From Cryptomeria japonica (Eukaryota; Streptophyta; Pinopsida; Cupressales; Cupressaceae), in assembly GCF_030272615.1 (NCBI RefSeq), contig NC_081414.1:762419648-762483647 (forward strand): a DNA stretch of 64,000 nt, written 5' to 3'. Shown piece by piece: positions 45,224 through 57,366 of the stretch. The translations under genes and the position numbers were made by a program. The notes beneath the pieces are model-generated. The model searched no databases. It was not told the DNA's origin and saw only the letters and a program-made list of their open reading frames with translations. The stretch's first letter is position 1; every line of letters starts with the position of its first letter.

Positions 45224-47060
45224 TTTAAGCACCTTTTTGCAAAGTCTGATCTTTCAGGAAGGTTGGCCAAGTGGGTGATGTTGCTCTCTAAGTTTGACCT
45301 ACACTTAATAACTCAGAAGTCAATCAAAGGGCAGCTCATTGCCAACAGTTGGCTAATGCTCCCTTGACCAAGTCTTTTCCTACCTTATAACTCTTCTCCA
45401 ACGAGGATGTTCTTATCATTGACCAGGACTCTGTAATGGGACATTTATTTTGATGATTCAAGGTGTCAAACTGGCTCTAGCGCAGGTGTGGTTTTTATCT
45501 TATCTGAAGGAAAGCTAGTTCCTCTTTCTTTCCATTTAGAATTCCATTCTACCAATAATATCATCGAGTACGAGGCCCTAATTGCGGGACTATGTCGCGA
45601 TTGACATGGGAGTAAAGAACATCCACATCCATGGAAATTTTGAACTTATTGTAAACCAAGTGACAGGTGCCTATCGTGTTAAGCAATTGAAGTTGTCTCA
45701 GTATAGGGATTTAGTATTGACCATACTAAAGCAATTCACTACTTACACGATTGATAGCATCTCTAGGAGGGAAAATCATCATGTAGATGCAATGGCAAGC
45801 ATTGCTTCCCTTATAGGCCCCAATTTTGGTCAGGATGAATACCTCTTTGTGGTACAAGTCCTCCACTCTCCGATCGTATCTAACCAAACTCAATTCAATA
45901 ATCTCATGTGTGCTCATGTCAACTTGGGAGAATGGTTCGCACACATTTTTAATTATTTGAAAACCGGAAGTTTTCCCGATGACACCAACAAAATTTTGCA
46001 TGTGCGGATTCGAAAGCTGGCCAACTGTTATATTCTCCTATCTAATGTGCTTTATTAGAGATCATACAATAGTATTCTTTTGCTATGTCTAACAAAAGCT
46101 AAGATCCCCCTTGCCCTTCAGGAAGCCCATTCAGGCTCTGGAGGTGGGAATTTTGGAGGAAAGTCTTTGGTATATAAATTGATCCACATGGAGTACTATT
46201 GGCAAAAAATTGAACAAAATTCTTTTACTTTTGTCAAAAAGTATCCTCAATGTCAACAACATAGCAACTTGATTCGAGCCCTTGTGCGAGAGCTTCGTAC
46301 TCATATCTCTCCATGGCCTTTCCAGACTTGGGGATTGGACATCATCGATAAGATATCTCCCCCTTCGTCTAAATGTCATATCTTCATTATCACCACTACA
46401 GATTACTTCATGAAGTGGGTCAAGACAGTCCTGTTAAGATCGACCACCGTTGATGTTATTTGTGGCTTCATCATGGATAACATCATTTCTCGGTTTGGCT
46501 TGCTTGCTACCCTTGTTTCTAATAATGGTACACCTTGTAAGAACAAGGAGGTTAACAAGTTTCTTGAAAAATTTCACATTCAGCATCGTTTTTCTACACC
46601 TTACCAGCAATCTAACGGTCAAGCAAAAGCATCTAACAAAACCATTGAACAGATATTATACAAGACCGTCACTGAACATGGTAAATATTGGCATTTGCAG
46701 TTAATTTATGCATTATGGGCCTATCATACAAGTGTTCGTATGGCTACCAGAATGACACCCTACAACCTTGTGTATAGTGTCGATGTTATTATGCCTCTTA
46801 AATTGGAGATTCCCTCTTTGTAGGTCTCCTTAAAGGGGGTTGTTAATGATGATTCCTATCGCACTCTTCATCTAAATAAGCTTGAATTGTTGGATGAGAT
46901 TCTCTTAATTGACCTTCAACATCTTCATGCTTATCAAAACTCTCTATCCAAACAATATAACCAAAGTGTGTTGCCTTGGACCTTTAAGAAAGGTGACCTA
47001 GTTCTTTATGAGAACCACAGAAATGTTAATGCGTTGCCTGACCAAAAAGGGAAATTTAGT
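45224..47060 (+). pseudogene. RNase H end, archaeal-type RNase H and integrase of element B
   Basis: It continues B pol after C. RNase H ends in SGRLAKWVM. The archaeal-type RNase H (about 45440-45700) has YFDDS and IEYEAL, but the third acidic motif reads HGNFELI where relatives have GDSQL, so that Asp is Asn. The integrase frame 45582-46823 has a TAG at 46056. Its zinc-binding region is altered (YPQCQQHS). The core keeps the first Asp (GLDIID), but the second is Asn (SNNGTPC) and the Glu is Lys (NGQAKASNK). It is therefore catalytically dead as well as frame-broken. A degenerate tail with KGDLVLYEN extends to about 47060. Confidence 0.85.
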
Positions 47061-47689
47061 TAGATTCATACATCGTCACTTCTATTTATGGTTTTGGTGT
47101 CTATGGTCTATCCTTTATGTATGGTACTCCTCTTAAAGAGTCAATCAATGTCGCACACCTATGTAGATACTATGTATAGAAGATGTGTAATATGTGTCTC
47201 GCACCTAATACCCCGATGCCTATGGGGTGAGGGAGCATGTCCTGACACATATCCTTCATCGACACGACATCCCTTTTTTATGTTATGTAGTGACTATGCA
47301 TTGTTACATCCACGTGTGTGTGTTTATGTACGTGTGTCATCTATATAGATCATCATAAGATTTAATCATGCATATAAACATATGTAAATTAAATCATGAT
47401 AAGAATCTAAATCTACATCATCCATCACATAAGCATGTAACATAACAACATCATCCATCAATGACAACACAAGATAGAAACACAATATCGAATCTCATAT
47501 ATATATGTGTGTGTGTGTGTCAATGTATCATTCCAATGTACAAGTATCACATCACTACAAAAACACGTGATGTTGTCATATGTGTCTATGATATACATGA
47601 ATACATCCATGTATATATACCAAAAAAATGCTCTACATAAAATAAATCAAAAATATGTCATGACTGATCTTGTGGTCGTGTCCCCGAGG
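47061..47689 (+). other. Spacer of element B between integrase and the antisense ORF
   Basis: AT-rich, with GT microsatellite runs at about 47505-47520. No gene seen. Confidence 0.4.
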
Positions 47690-49808
47690 TCATTGGCGCT
47701 AGAGGATCTTGACCATGGTGTGGAGGTTGTCTAACTGAGGTCGACTGAAATCTCACCGCAGTAGTACTCCATGATTGTAGTCCCCTCAAATCTCCTCATA
47801 GCTCAACCACAATCTCTCGTTGTGTCATATTCTCCTCCCGAGCTGCCATCTCCCACTGGCGCGATGCCTTGAGGTCTGTCATCTGTTGGCGCACTTAGGG
47901 GTGGTCTAAGTAACCTATGGTGCCCTGATGTGCAGCATCCACTTGTCGTTGGAGGTTATCAACCTAGCTCTGTAGAGCTACACATGCCCTCTTGATACTC
48001 TTAGCTCGTTTCCTCGACTGGTCTCTCTCTACAAGCACAGTGTAGACCTCTTGCAGGGCCTGATCTCGTTTCCCCCATAGTGGCTAGCTGCTTTGCATCT
48101 TGTACCAACTCCACTTGACCCTCCTTGTATGTTGTTTGTAGTCATTCTACAAGCTCGAACAACTGCATGTGTCTCCCTACTACCTGGAGGGGTCGGTAAG
48201 CATCCATTACAGGACCCTCGATCTGCACATCGAGGATGATCTTTGTAAGCGCCTAGTGGATAATGCTCAACCACTCCACTATGCCCTCTGCAAACACAAA
48301 ACATTTCACATTAGTATCCATCATATCCAAAAATCTCTACATATGTAAGGAAAAGACTAAAATGCATCAACTGAAATCACAAGTGCCTACCAAGATCGCT
48401 CATCTGCCAGTCTGGATCCCGCAGTGGTACCCTGTTGGAGGATCCCTCTATAGTCATTGTTGCTGCTACTGGTCACACATGCGGCACAACTAGTAGTGTA
48501 GCTGGTGATGGCAAAAGAGCCCTAGCAGTTGGTGCAACTCGATCTGGACTCGGGCTCCTCGCTCATCGTCTCCGGTGTGGCCTCTCGCCCTCATTGCTCA
48601 AAGAGGACCGGTCATCATTGTCTCCCCCTACAGCTCCAACATCTCCTCCCTATGCATCTGGTGGGGAGATCGGTGTCAGGCCTACCCTACCCCACCAGCC
48701 TATGAACCTTGGTGTGACTCTGATATTGTATATATCTAGCTGTGGTGTGATGTCATCATCATCGTTGCCCTGCGAATTGTCTTGCACATCTCTGAGGGTG
48801 GGGCGGGGCAGGTCATGTGGTCGCAACGCACTCCTGGCTGATCGTGCATACATAGGGGCTGCAGGTGGAATAATATATACCTTCCTGAACTATTGCATGC
48901 ATCGCCACTAGTACTATGACATCACGATATGGTCCTGGTGAGCGTGTAGAAAGTAGTCTCTCTACATCTGGGGCAGTTGTGTGTGATCTGTGGTCCAAAC
49001 CCCCATGTCCCGATACGGCTGCCAAATCACATCATCGATCCCTAGTTGGTCAAATGTAACCCTCCAATATGTAAGGTCTCTCATTCGCCATCCATTGCGC
49101 CATAATGGATATGCATGTGTCTGCGGCATGTCCAAGGGCATCGGTACTGGAAAATCCTATTGGCCACATGCAAGTTATGTGCTCGAAGGCCCAAACCTGT
49201 AGGAGTGTGCAAATTGTGAGGTTGTGGTACTCATGGTGCATGTATAAATGGGCTAGCATGTTGTGACCCCATGCATAAATTGTCTATCTCTCCTCCATCT
49301 CTTGGATCAATGGCATAAAACCTATTGTCAGCTCTGAGCCATGACCATCTACCAGTACCCATCATGCAACGGTCACGATCATGATGCACCATACCAGGGG
49401 AATTGACACTCATCCCTGGCCTAGCGCTTGAAGGTACACGTGTCTGGTGGCATCTACCCTCCGCCCCAGGGCCCACTCCTACTGTCTGCTCAATTCCGCA
49501 GTAGAAAGAATCGCTAGTGACACTCACTCCCCCCAGATAGGAAGTCGTAGGATGCAATGGACATCGATCAGTGTCACTATCATCTCTCCTATGGGTAACT
49601 AAAAGGACATCGTGTCTGCATCCCACCTCTCCATCAGTGCCCGTAGCATGGGGGCATGAAATTGGAACTCCGGCAACATGTAAGTCCACCATAATCTGAC
49701 CCTACAAAGGAGTCGTCTATCAACGATTGATAGCTCGTCTGCCTGACCGTGCAGTGTCTGCAATAGATGCCCCGACGTGTGCTCCCACATCTCGGGCAGT
49801 GTCTGCAT
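47690..49808 (-). pseudogene. Antisense PMD-type ORF of element B (decayed)
   Basis: It lies in the same place and relative orientation as the PMD ORF of element A: between integrase and the 3' LTR, antisense to pol. The frame from 49808 to 49050 shows FHAPMLRALMERWDADTMSF, then after a TAG LPIGEMIVTLIDVHCILRLP, and further on WGHNMLAHLYMHH and LLQVWAFEHI. All align with A (LTALAERWHSETCTFH, MGEMTVTLEDV, WGPCVLAHLY, LLQVWAYEHL). Many stops and shifts break it. The 3' part (about 48030-47690) has a charged coiled-coil-like segment as in A. A splice-acceptor-like TTTACATGCAG precedes the domain. Confidence 0.72.
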
Positions 49809-50663
49809 GTAAACAATTTTCCATTAGTTTCGATTCCACTTTTCAAACAGACGACTGCGCGCCCAGAAGATGACATCATGTCTTCTGCAAGCCAGTGCTT
49901 GCCCTTTTGGGACATTAGCACATTTCCCAAACTAATGCACTCGTCTACGATGCCAGCACACATACTAGATGATAGAGCGTCCCTAGGATGCCTACGCAGT
50001 CATTTGACCAAAATATTCTTAAAAATTGCTAAAATTACAAAGCAAAGGATGTTTCGAATTGTACCTGGTCAGGATCGTTGCCCTGCTCAATCGTGGTCCA
50101 CAACTCCTCGATCCTGCTAGTCCTAAGCTCTGGTATGCATGGAATTTTTTCTCAGACTCTATGCAAATCTTAGCTTGAATGCCCACAGCGAATAGTAACA
50201 ATGACCCTTCTTGGGGCCCATTTTCGAGTATATAACCTAATTTTGGCCCGAAATGGCTTTTCCTTATTTTTGGATAATTTTGGCTCGTTCTCCTTCTTGT
50301 TTTTCCCCACCTTGCTGGGGAAAAGCACGAGGGGGCATATACTCACCTTCATCTAATTTTTCTCTTCTATCCATACTAACACTCCTTAAGCATTCTTCTC
50401 ACCGAAGTAGCTTCCTCTGTTTTCCGTGCTGACAACTTTTCTAATCTTGCAGTATGGAATTCGTCATATCAAAAACTGGATTTCCTTGTGGATACTTGGG
50501 GGCATTGTTTGTGATCATTGACTTGACCTCTACGGCTTCTACAGTATCCTTTTTGGCTAAGTATTTATTGCATCTATTGCACTTATTGCATTGCATGAGT
50601 CTAATGAACATATCTTTCCAAACTACTTTAGTGTGACTGATCCTTACAGCCGATCAGTCCACT
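49809..50663 (+). other. 3' non-coding region of element B
   Basis: No domain found. It may contain an upstream exon of the antisense ORF (for example 50201-50019 on the minus strand), but I cannot support that by homology. Confidence 0.35.
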
Positions 50664-50678
50664 AAAGTGGGGGCAAAA
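50664..50678 (+). other. Polypurine tract of element B
   Basis: AAAGTGGGGGCAAAA directly before the 3' LTR. Confidence 0.75.
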
Positions 50679-51101
50679 TGTAGTGTCCTAAATTGTGCCC
50701 AATGCATTTATGACACTTACACATGATGCCAAGTGAATTTATGACGAATCCATGATCAAAAGTGTGTTATTTTAGCATCATGGGCTTGAACAACGAAGTG
50801 CCTTGAAATGCCTCAAAAGCCCCTTTGGGCCTACTTTTTGATGGACATCAACACGACACGGGGATTTCCATGCACCACGCTAATGTCCCAAAAAGTTGGC
50901 CACATCTCGAATCTAGGAGAGAGTCAGACGATGGCCAACGCGTGTCCTTTGGCTCACATTTCACAGTAACGGCTCTTCGCGCCCCTTTTGGGTTTAAGAA
51001 CCCTTCCTTGCTCATTTGGAAGGGTTCCCAACTTGGGTTCTTGGCTCTTGGCTTTCATTGTGCTCTCAATATTTTGCTGCTCTCTTTATGCTCTTAGACA
51101 T

Positions 51102-54100
51102 TGTTGGTAAACAAATTTGTCACTGTGGTCGTTTATCTGAAACTAACCCTGTTTGCCCGATGAGCAGTGACAAACGTTCCAACAGTTGGAGAGATCGTTA
51201 TGTGAAACACGATCTTCCTCTACGTTTGAGAGGGGCAACTCCCTCATATGATAGGGGTATTTAGGATTTTGTGTACTTTTAACCTGAAAGTACATAAAGG
51301 AGAAAACATAAAACTAAAAATAAATAAAGATAGAAACCCCAACAATAGACATACGACCATCAATTGAGATTTCCCAACATTAGCAACAAATTACAAGGGG
51401 ATTTTATAAGGTAATATGCTTAGCCATGAGATGATGATAACGAAGAATGACAAATCTCAACATACGGAGAGATAAGATACTTCAACACATTCAAACTGAG
51501 ATACCAAAGGTTGCTTGTGCATCATCACATCAATTGTACATATTACATATGCATAAAAAGATTACCAATTTGACATACGAGAAATCAGCAATGATAACAC
51601 ACGAATACATTTAGAACACGTGAACTAAGATGTATTCTTCATTATCCTTTTGGAAATATACAAGTCCAAAATCCTTTCTATACATAGTGCAAGTCAAAAT
51701 GTCATTACAAGTTTCTCCCAGAATTCCAGCAGAGTTTTCCCCTTTGTAAAAGTCCCCCCTTCACATTACAAATAGCCTTGTATTTATAGGCTTCCCAGAA
51801 TAACCACCTTAGTAACTAACTTTAATCTTGGGTTAATAACTAACTCTTTTCTGCGTGAATTTCAATGAGTTAATAACTTACCCACTTATGCGCATTAAAA
51901 GTCAATTTCCTAACCTTTGGTTACAATAAGCGACATAAGTCACTTTTTACAAAAAGAACAACTTGAAACTTTATAATTTTGATGAAAAACAAAGTAATAA
52001 GTTATGTTGAGGTACTTCTTTGTCTTCATCCACTTCATTTGTACTTTCAATATGTCTTTCCATTTGAAAGGAAAATACAACCTTGAGGTTCTCCATAAGA
52101 ATTTAGGGGATTGATTGTTGTAATATGCCCATGCATTGATAAAATGATCATTGACACGAAGAAATATTTGTACACCAATAACCTGTCTTTGAGGAGATGC
52201 TCTCCAACCACCTCTACATCTACTAAATAATTTATTCAAATCCTCGTGAGTTGGTGTTTGCCATCATTGGAAGTCTTAAGTCTTATTTGGAACAAATTTG
52301 ATGTTCTTCACAATATAGAAAGTAGTGTTTCTTTAATGAACCCCTTTTCAAAGCATCCCACTTTGCCATTAAACCTCCATTCTAATATATAAGCAATTAC
52401 AAGAAATTTGTTGAGATCTTCAATATTTAACCAAGGTAACATTGTGAGATGCCATGAGTATACAACACTTTGTGTACATGAATATAAGGCTCTCTTGATG
52501 AATTACTACACCATGCATTTATGATGGAAGAATATTCCCATGCTAGACCTTTTGAAGATTTTTCAACTTTCCATTGCTCTTTCCAAATGTTCAATGCATT
52601 CATCTTTTAATCCTTTGACATTTTGCACAATAACTTCAACATATTCTTTGAAAACTCTCAAGTGCCTTTTCAAATCTGCACCGTGAGACCACGAGACCAC
52701 AATTTCTTTGAGGTATTCTATCCAACAGTTTACGTGCCTTGACTACATTTTCATCTCTTGAAATATTGTAAACCCTTTTCATCAAATTGAATTTACATCT
52801 GCCATTTTGCATTTGCTCTAAGTTTTGAATGTGTGAATCTTAAAATCGTCACATGTCATGAGATGACATCGATCTGAGGAACTTTGACAAATATTTCACT
52901 TACCTTGTTTGTGCTTCCACGATTTGCATTTATGTCTACGGTGATTCTTTCAAACAACTACAAAGAAATAATGTTGCCTCCACGATCTGCAACATATGAC
53001 ATTTTGTCAAACATGTCATGTCGTGAGATGACATCAATTTGAGGCATTCAATCAAACAATCTGCATGTGCGTCGCTATGCCTTGATGGATGTAATACCCC
53101 GTTTCAAAATCCATTTTGTGGATATGCTGCAATCATCACGTTTCATGAGACCACATTTATGTGATCAAAACATGCCATGAGATGACGTTTCTTTGAGGAA
53201 TTTTGTCAAACTATTGGCATGCTTGTACATTCCCTATACCCCCACGATGCATTCATGTCTACCATGATCTTTTGTCAAACAATTCACGTGCCACGTCAAG
53301 GCTTCCATGGTTTGCGTCTGTTGGGTGACATAGTCCTTGGTGGCGACTTGTCAAACAGTAAATTCCTTGTCAATGCTTCCATTATCACATTTCACATGGT
53401 GTTTTGCCAAACACTCCACGTGCATTAGCTATACCTCCATATTCTGCATGCAAACTGTTCCAGGCAGCTGCATCTTCTATCCTTTGTGCTATGATGAATG
53501 TCATGGCAGATTTAAAGGCATTCATTCAGGGTATACTACTACAATGGCCAAGTCAAAACTTCCACATTTTGCATTATTTCAACCATGATTTACATGCTTG
53601 GGTTACTATGTAATTCTGTCAAACAGATTGCGTGCTATACATCATTCCCTGAGATGACAATTCATTGAGGCATTCTGACAAATGGTTCATGGCTTATTTA
53701 TGCCTTCCACATTTCGCATCCATATTCACATATCAGGCATGTCCATGCTCCCTTATCTGAGGTTTATCAAACATGTCAATGCGTTGTTTACTCTTATTCA
53801 TTCTGCAAACATAGCGGCCAGGACTTAGAACATATCCATTATACTTTGGTGCATGTTGATATCCCTTCCAGAACTTCCATTCCAGGAAAGGCAAAGAGAA
53901 TGTTGACGTAGTTTGCAGAGTTTGGCTCTTATAAACAAATGGCTGCATTTACTTGAAATTTTCTAAAGATTCCTCGTCAAATCCATTTGGTGCACATGGT
54001 GCTATCTTTAGTGCATTGATAACCTGCTACTTGAAGCTCTCTTTTCTTCTGTTTTTTAAACTCTTATGAAAAGGGGTTAAGAATGCTCATTTTTTGAGTA

Positions 54101-54911
54101 TTTCTAACCTTCTGGGTAAAGTGGGACCCGCAAGGCTAAAAAATGAGATTAGAAATGCTAAAAAAGTGAGCATTTCTAACCTTTTTATTAAAGGTTAGAA
54201 ATACGGGTTAGAAATGCTCAAAACGTGATCATTTCTAACATTTTTTGACAAAAGGTTGAGAAACGAGGTTAAGAATGCTCAAAAAGTGAGCATTTCTAAC
54301 CTTTTGCTTCAATAAACTATCTTTTAGACCTTGTAAACCATTGATTATTGAGAATGAATCAAGGAAGAATGCAACTGATGTCTGAAGACGATTTTCTTAT
54401 CGCAAATGACCAAACATATTGAAATAATTTAAAATATTAAATTATCATTTGAGAAATAATTTAAATATTTTAAATATATCGCTTTGGCTGAAGAAAAATG
54501 GCAGAACTTTCAAACGGTAGGGAGTTAGGTCTTGAAATTTGAAACATGCGTCAATGGAAGGGAAAAAGGTCCACACAATTATTTACACCTTATGACGAAG
54601 CCTTAAATGAGATATTTAAATCATTTGGGAGCAACAGACACCAAAAATTGAAAGTTTAAAATATGACAAAGTATGAACTGGGTTCAGGTGAAAGTTGGAC
54701 ATGTGATACAAAATGATGTTTAGATCCTGACTGTCAACTGGTTTCCCTTAATTTGTGGTAATTCTCAAAATCTTCCATTTTTCATATTTTGACTAGTAAT
54801 GACCTTGGGCAACGCGCTCATTACTTACGCATAAACACTCATTGGACCTTTACTTGACATTGAGATCGATTTGAAATTTAAATTTTAGGTATGCCAAATA
54901 TGGGGGCAACA
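51102..54911. mobile_element. Unclassified 3.8-kb TG...CA element U inside the B LTR
   Basis: 3,810 bp with ends TGTTGGTAAACAAATTTG...ATATGGGGGCAACA. Flanks are GACAT (51097-51101) and GATAT (54912-54916), a 5-bp TSD with one mismatch. The uninterrupted sequence is known from the 5' LTR of B, so the borders are secure. Ends and TSD length fit an LTR element. I found no internal LTR pair, PBS or coding domain, so it may be a very long solo LTR or a non-coding element. The span 52660-53960 consists of diverged repeats with CATGAGATGACAT, TTTGAGGCATT and TGTCAAACA words. A 99-codon open frame at 51940-52239 (minus) has no domain I know. Confidence 0.7.
54075..54301. repeat. Four tandem hairpins in element U
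   Basis: Inverted repeats with arms close to GGTTAGAAATGCTCA / TGAGCATTTCTAACC and 4-6-nt loops at about 54075-54108, 54148-54180, 54206-54239 and 54267-54301, 58-73 bp apart. Arms differ slightly between copies. Confidence 0.8.
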
Positions 54912-55688
54912 GATATACATTATACCAATATCAAGTTGCAGCTATCTTGTGGTGGCTTCTTACCAACAAAGTGATCAAGTGGGTTTCGTCACGCTCACAA
55001 TTCCAAATACGAGGGGTTTGGTTCCATGCTCATTCTCTCTCTATTTTACCAATTTCTTTTACATGCAATGAGTCCTTTGTATTGTCAAATATTTGTTTCT
55101 AACATTCTAATATTCCAATATTTATTGCATGCAATAGGAGTTAGCTTCTTTTAAACGAAGTTTAGTTTCCATTTGCATTTACTTTCCAATTTACCAAGTT
55201 CCAATTTATTTTTCCAATCTATCTATCTGGCTATCTATGGTGGTGGAAACACCTAAATGGGGGTTTGACTGAGGCAGGCCCCTATACAGCCCCAACAATT
55301 TTCCACATCTCAGTGTGTGTAGGTGACGAATAGGTTTTGCGTGCAAGAGACCATTTGCAGGTTCTTCTCTCGACTTTTCCCTGTCCGCGGGTCGTACCAA
55401 CTGTAGCACACCACGTTGGTGTCTGTGCCCTGCGCTAGTGTCCAGAACCCGAGAGCTCCCTAGTTGGTAGGTATAATCTACTTTTAACATTGCACTGTTC
55501 TGTAAATTTAGTTTTGCATATTCATTGTTTCTATACTATAATTTTGTTATTTATATCTTGTGTAGTGTAGTCAGTTTAGTTGTTTGTTATCCCCTAGCTC
55601 ATCTTAGCACCTGTTCAAAGAGGTAGCAGAAAATAGATTTGCCTTCTAAGATTTATCATCTTGGAGGGGGAAAATCTCCTCCCCTACA

Positions 55689-55802
55689 CTTTGTGTGCAT
55701 GATCTTAGGGGGAGTTTGTTGGAGATTGTTGGTGTTGATATATTCCTTTGCATTGATTGTTTTTCACATTCATATATTGCCATCACTACAAAAGGGGGAG
55801 AT
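55689..55802 (+). mobile_element. 3' internal fragment of copia element D, right part, with PPT
   Basis: It starts with the second CTTTG copy of the B target site and ends in the PPT AAAAGGGGGAGAT (55790-55802) directly before the 3' LTR. It joins 26765-27036 when B is removed. Confidence 0.75.
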
Positions 55803-57037
55803 TGTTGGATATTGCTACTGCTAGAATATGTTGTTGTCATTGATGTCAACATATTCGTGTGTCTTGGTATTGTAGAGAGTTGTTTTGGTGATCCGGTTTG
55901 AGGTTTGGTCTTTCTGTTGAGTGTTGCAGTGTTCTGGTATTTGATCCATTGTGCTCTGGAATGATCATATACTTGGTTGCGGATTTGGGAGAGCGTTTTG
56001 GATATTCATGTGTATCTTCAATTCAGATGGTTTGTGATTTGGTGCTCTGCAAGTTATCTTTCTTATTTGAATCGTTGTTGTTAAGTGTTCTTGAGTGTTA
56101 ACGTGTTGATTGATGCATATTTGATAAGTGGTGTTGGTGCAACTATTGCAGATGATTCTAACGTGCTTGTTGGTGTTTCCTGATCGTGTCCTATTTGTTT
56201 TGGTGGTTCGCATTTATCTTTGTGCAAGTTATTGAAGATCTTTTGGGTTTGGTGATATTCTTCATGTTATGCGGTATTTTTTGTGGTGTAACGTGTTGCG
56301 GATGATCATGGCATGTTGCTTGGTGGTTTTGCATGTTCAAGGATTTGATTTGGGTCCATGCTATGCTATCTACGACATTGTATTGGTTTGATGGTTAATT
56401 TGTACATTATCATGTGATATGATTATGTAATTAGGTGATGAGGGTTTGGTTGACCTTGTAGTCAAGGTTGATGATTTGTATAAATAGGTATCATATTCAT
56501 GTAATTTGGTGTATGGGATTTGTTTCTACATTTAGAGAGAGTGGTGTATGTGTGAATAAGAGAACTCATCTTTCGGTGTGGTGTATTGAGCAGATATTGT
56601 TGTAGAGCAGACAAATGAGCTTAATCGAAATTGTCATCAGGCATTAGGAGATGCTAATCTTCCAATTCATGTTAACTAGATTGTAGTCCAAATGTTATTG
56701 TAAGGTACTGAACCTTCCTTGAGGGTTGGAGCCTTTTGGGTCATTATATTTTGAGTAGTGAACTCTAGGCAGTGTGTCAGAATGCATATACATTCCCCAT
56801 TGTAATATTTACACATACTACTACAAAGTATCATCTTATTGTGGGTAGGTTCCCACCGTGGTTTTTTCCTTAACCAAGTTTTCTACGTCAAAATCTTGGT
56901 GTTATGTATTTTGTTGTTATTGTGTTCATCTTTATTATTGTTACAGTTGATCTGATCTGAGATTGTGCTTAATTTGTTTAATCCGGTGGAAACTGATTCA
57001 ACCCCCTCTCAATTCTCCTTCATTATTGTTGCCAACA
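55803..57037 (+). repeat. 3' LTR of copia element D
   Basis: 1,235 bp, TGTTGGATATTG...TTGCCAACA, preceded by a PPT. It contains the copia block CCACCGTGGTTTTTTCC...AAGTTTTCTACGTC and ends with a CCCCCTCTCAATTCTCC stretch typical of these LTRs. It shares TTGTCATTGATGTCAA with S1 and S2. Element D's 5' part is not in the window. Confidence 0.85.
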
Positions 57038-57361
57038 ACACATATATACATATATATACATGTGTATATATACATATATATGTATATATACATGTGTGTG
57101 TGTATATATATGTGTGTGTGTGTGTGTGTATACATATATATGTATATATGTGTGTGTGTGTGTATACATATGTATACATATATGTACATATATGTACATA
57201 TATATATACATACATATATATACATATGTATATTGTATGTATATATATATGTATATATATACACATATGTATATATATATGTATATATGTGTGTGTACAC
57301 ACACACACACACACATATATGTGTGTATATATATATACACATATACATATGTGTATGTATA
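57038..57361. repeat. AT/GT microsatellite next to the D LTR
   Basis: Dense ACATATATAC, TATATATG and (GT)n / (CA)n runs directly follow the LTR end. The long open frames here translate as Ile/Tyr/His/Cys/Val repeats and are artefacts. The tract continues at 58868 after S3. Confidence 0.9.
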
Positions 57362-57366
57362 TATAC

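Larger units (their letters stand above)
27042..55688 (+). mobile_element. Ty3/gypsy Tat-clade retrotransposon B with four nested insertions
   Basis: The ends TGTAGTGTCC...CTCCCCTACA are flanked by CTTTG at 27037-27041 and 55689-55693, a perfect 5-bp TSD. It spans 28.6 kb, but removing E, the miniature element, C and U leaves about 11.05 kb. Coding order on the plus strand is a gag remnant and protease (28274-30231), RT (35345-36490), RNase H, aRNase H and integrase (45224-47060), an antisense PMD ORF (49808-47690), then the PPT. Every reading frame is broken. The PBS and LTRs differ from those of A, so it is a separate family. It inserted into the 3' part of copia element D. Confidence 0.88.
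50679..55688 (+). repeat. 3' LTR of element B, interrupted by U
   Basis: TGTAGTGTCC at 50679 to CTCCCCTACA at 55688, split at 51102-54911. Without the insert and one TSD it is about 1,195 bp against 1,205 bp for the 5' LTR. Confidence 0.87.

Noticed and set aside
48435-48911. 158-codon plus-strand frame in element B
   Set aside because: It is antisense to the decayed PMD ORF, and its translation has no motif.
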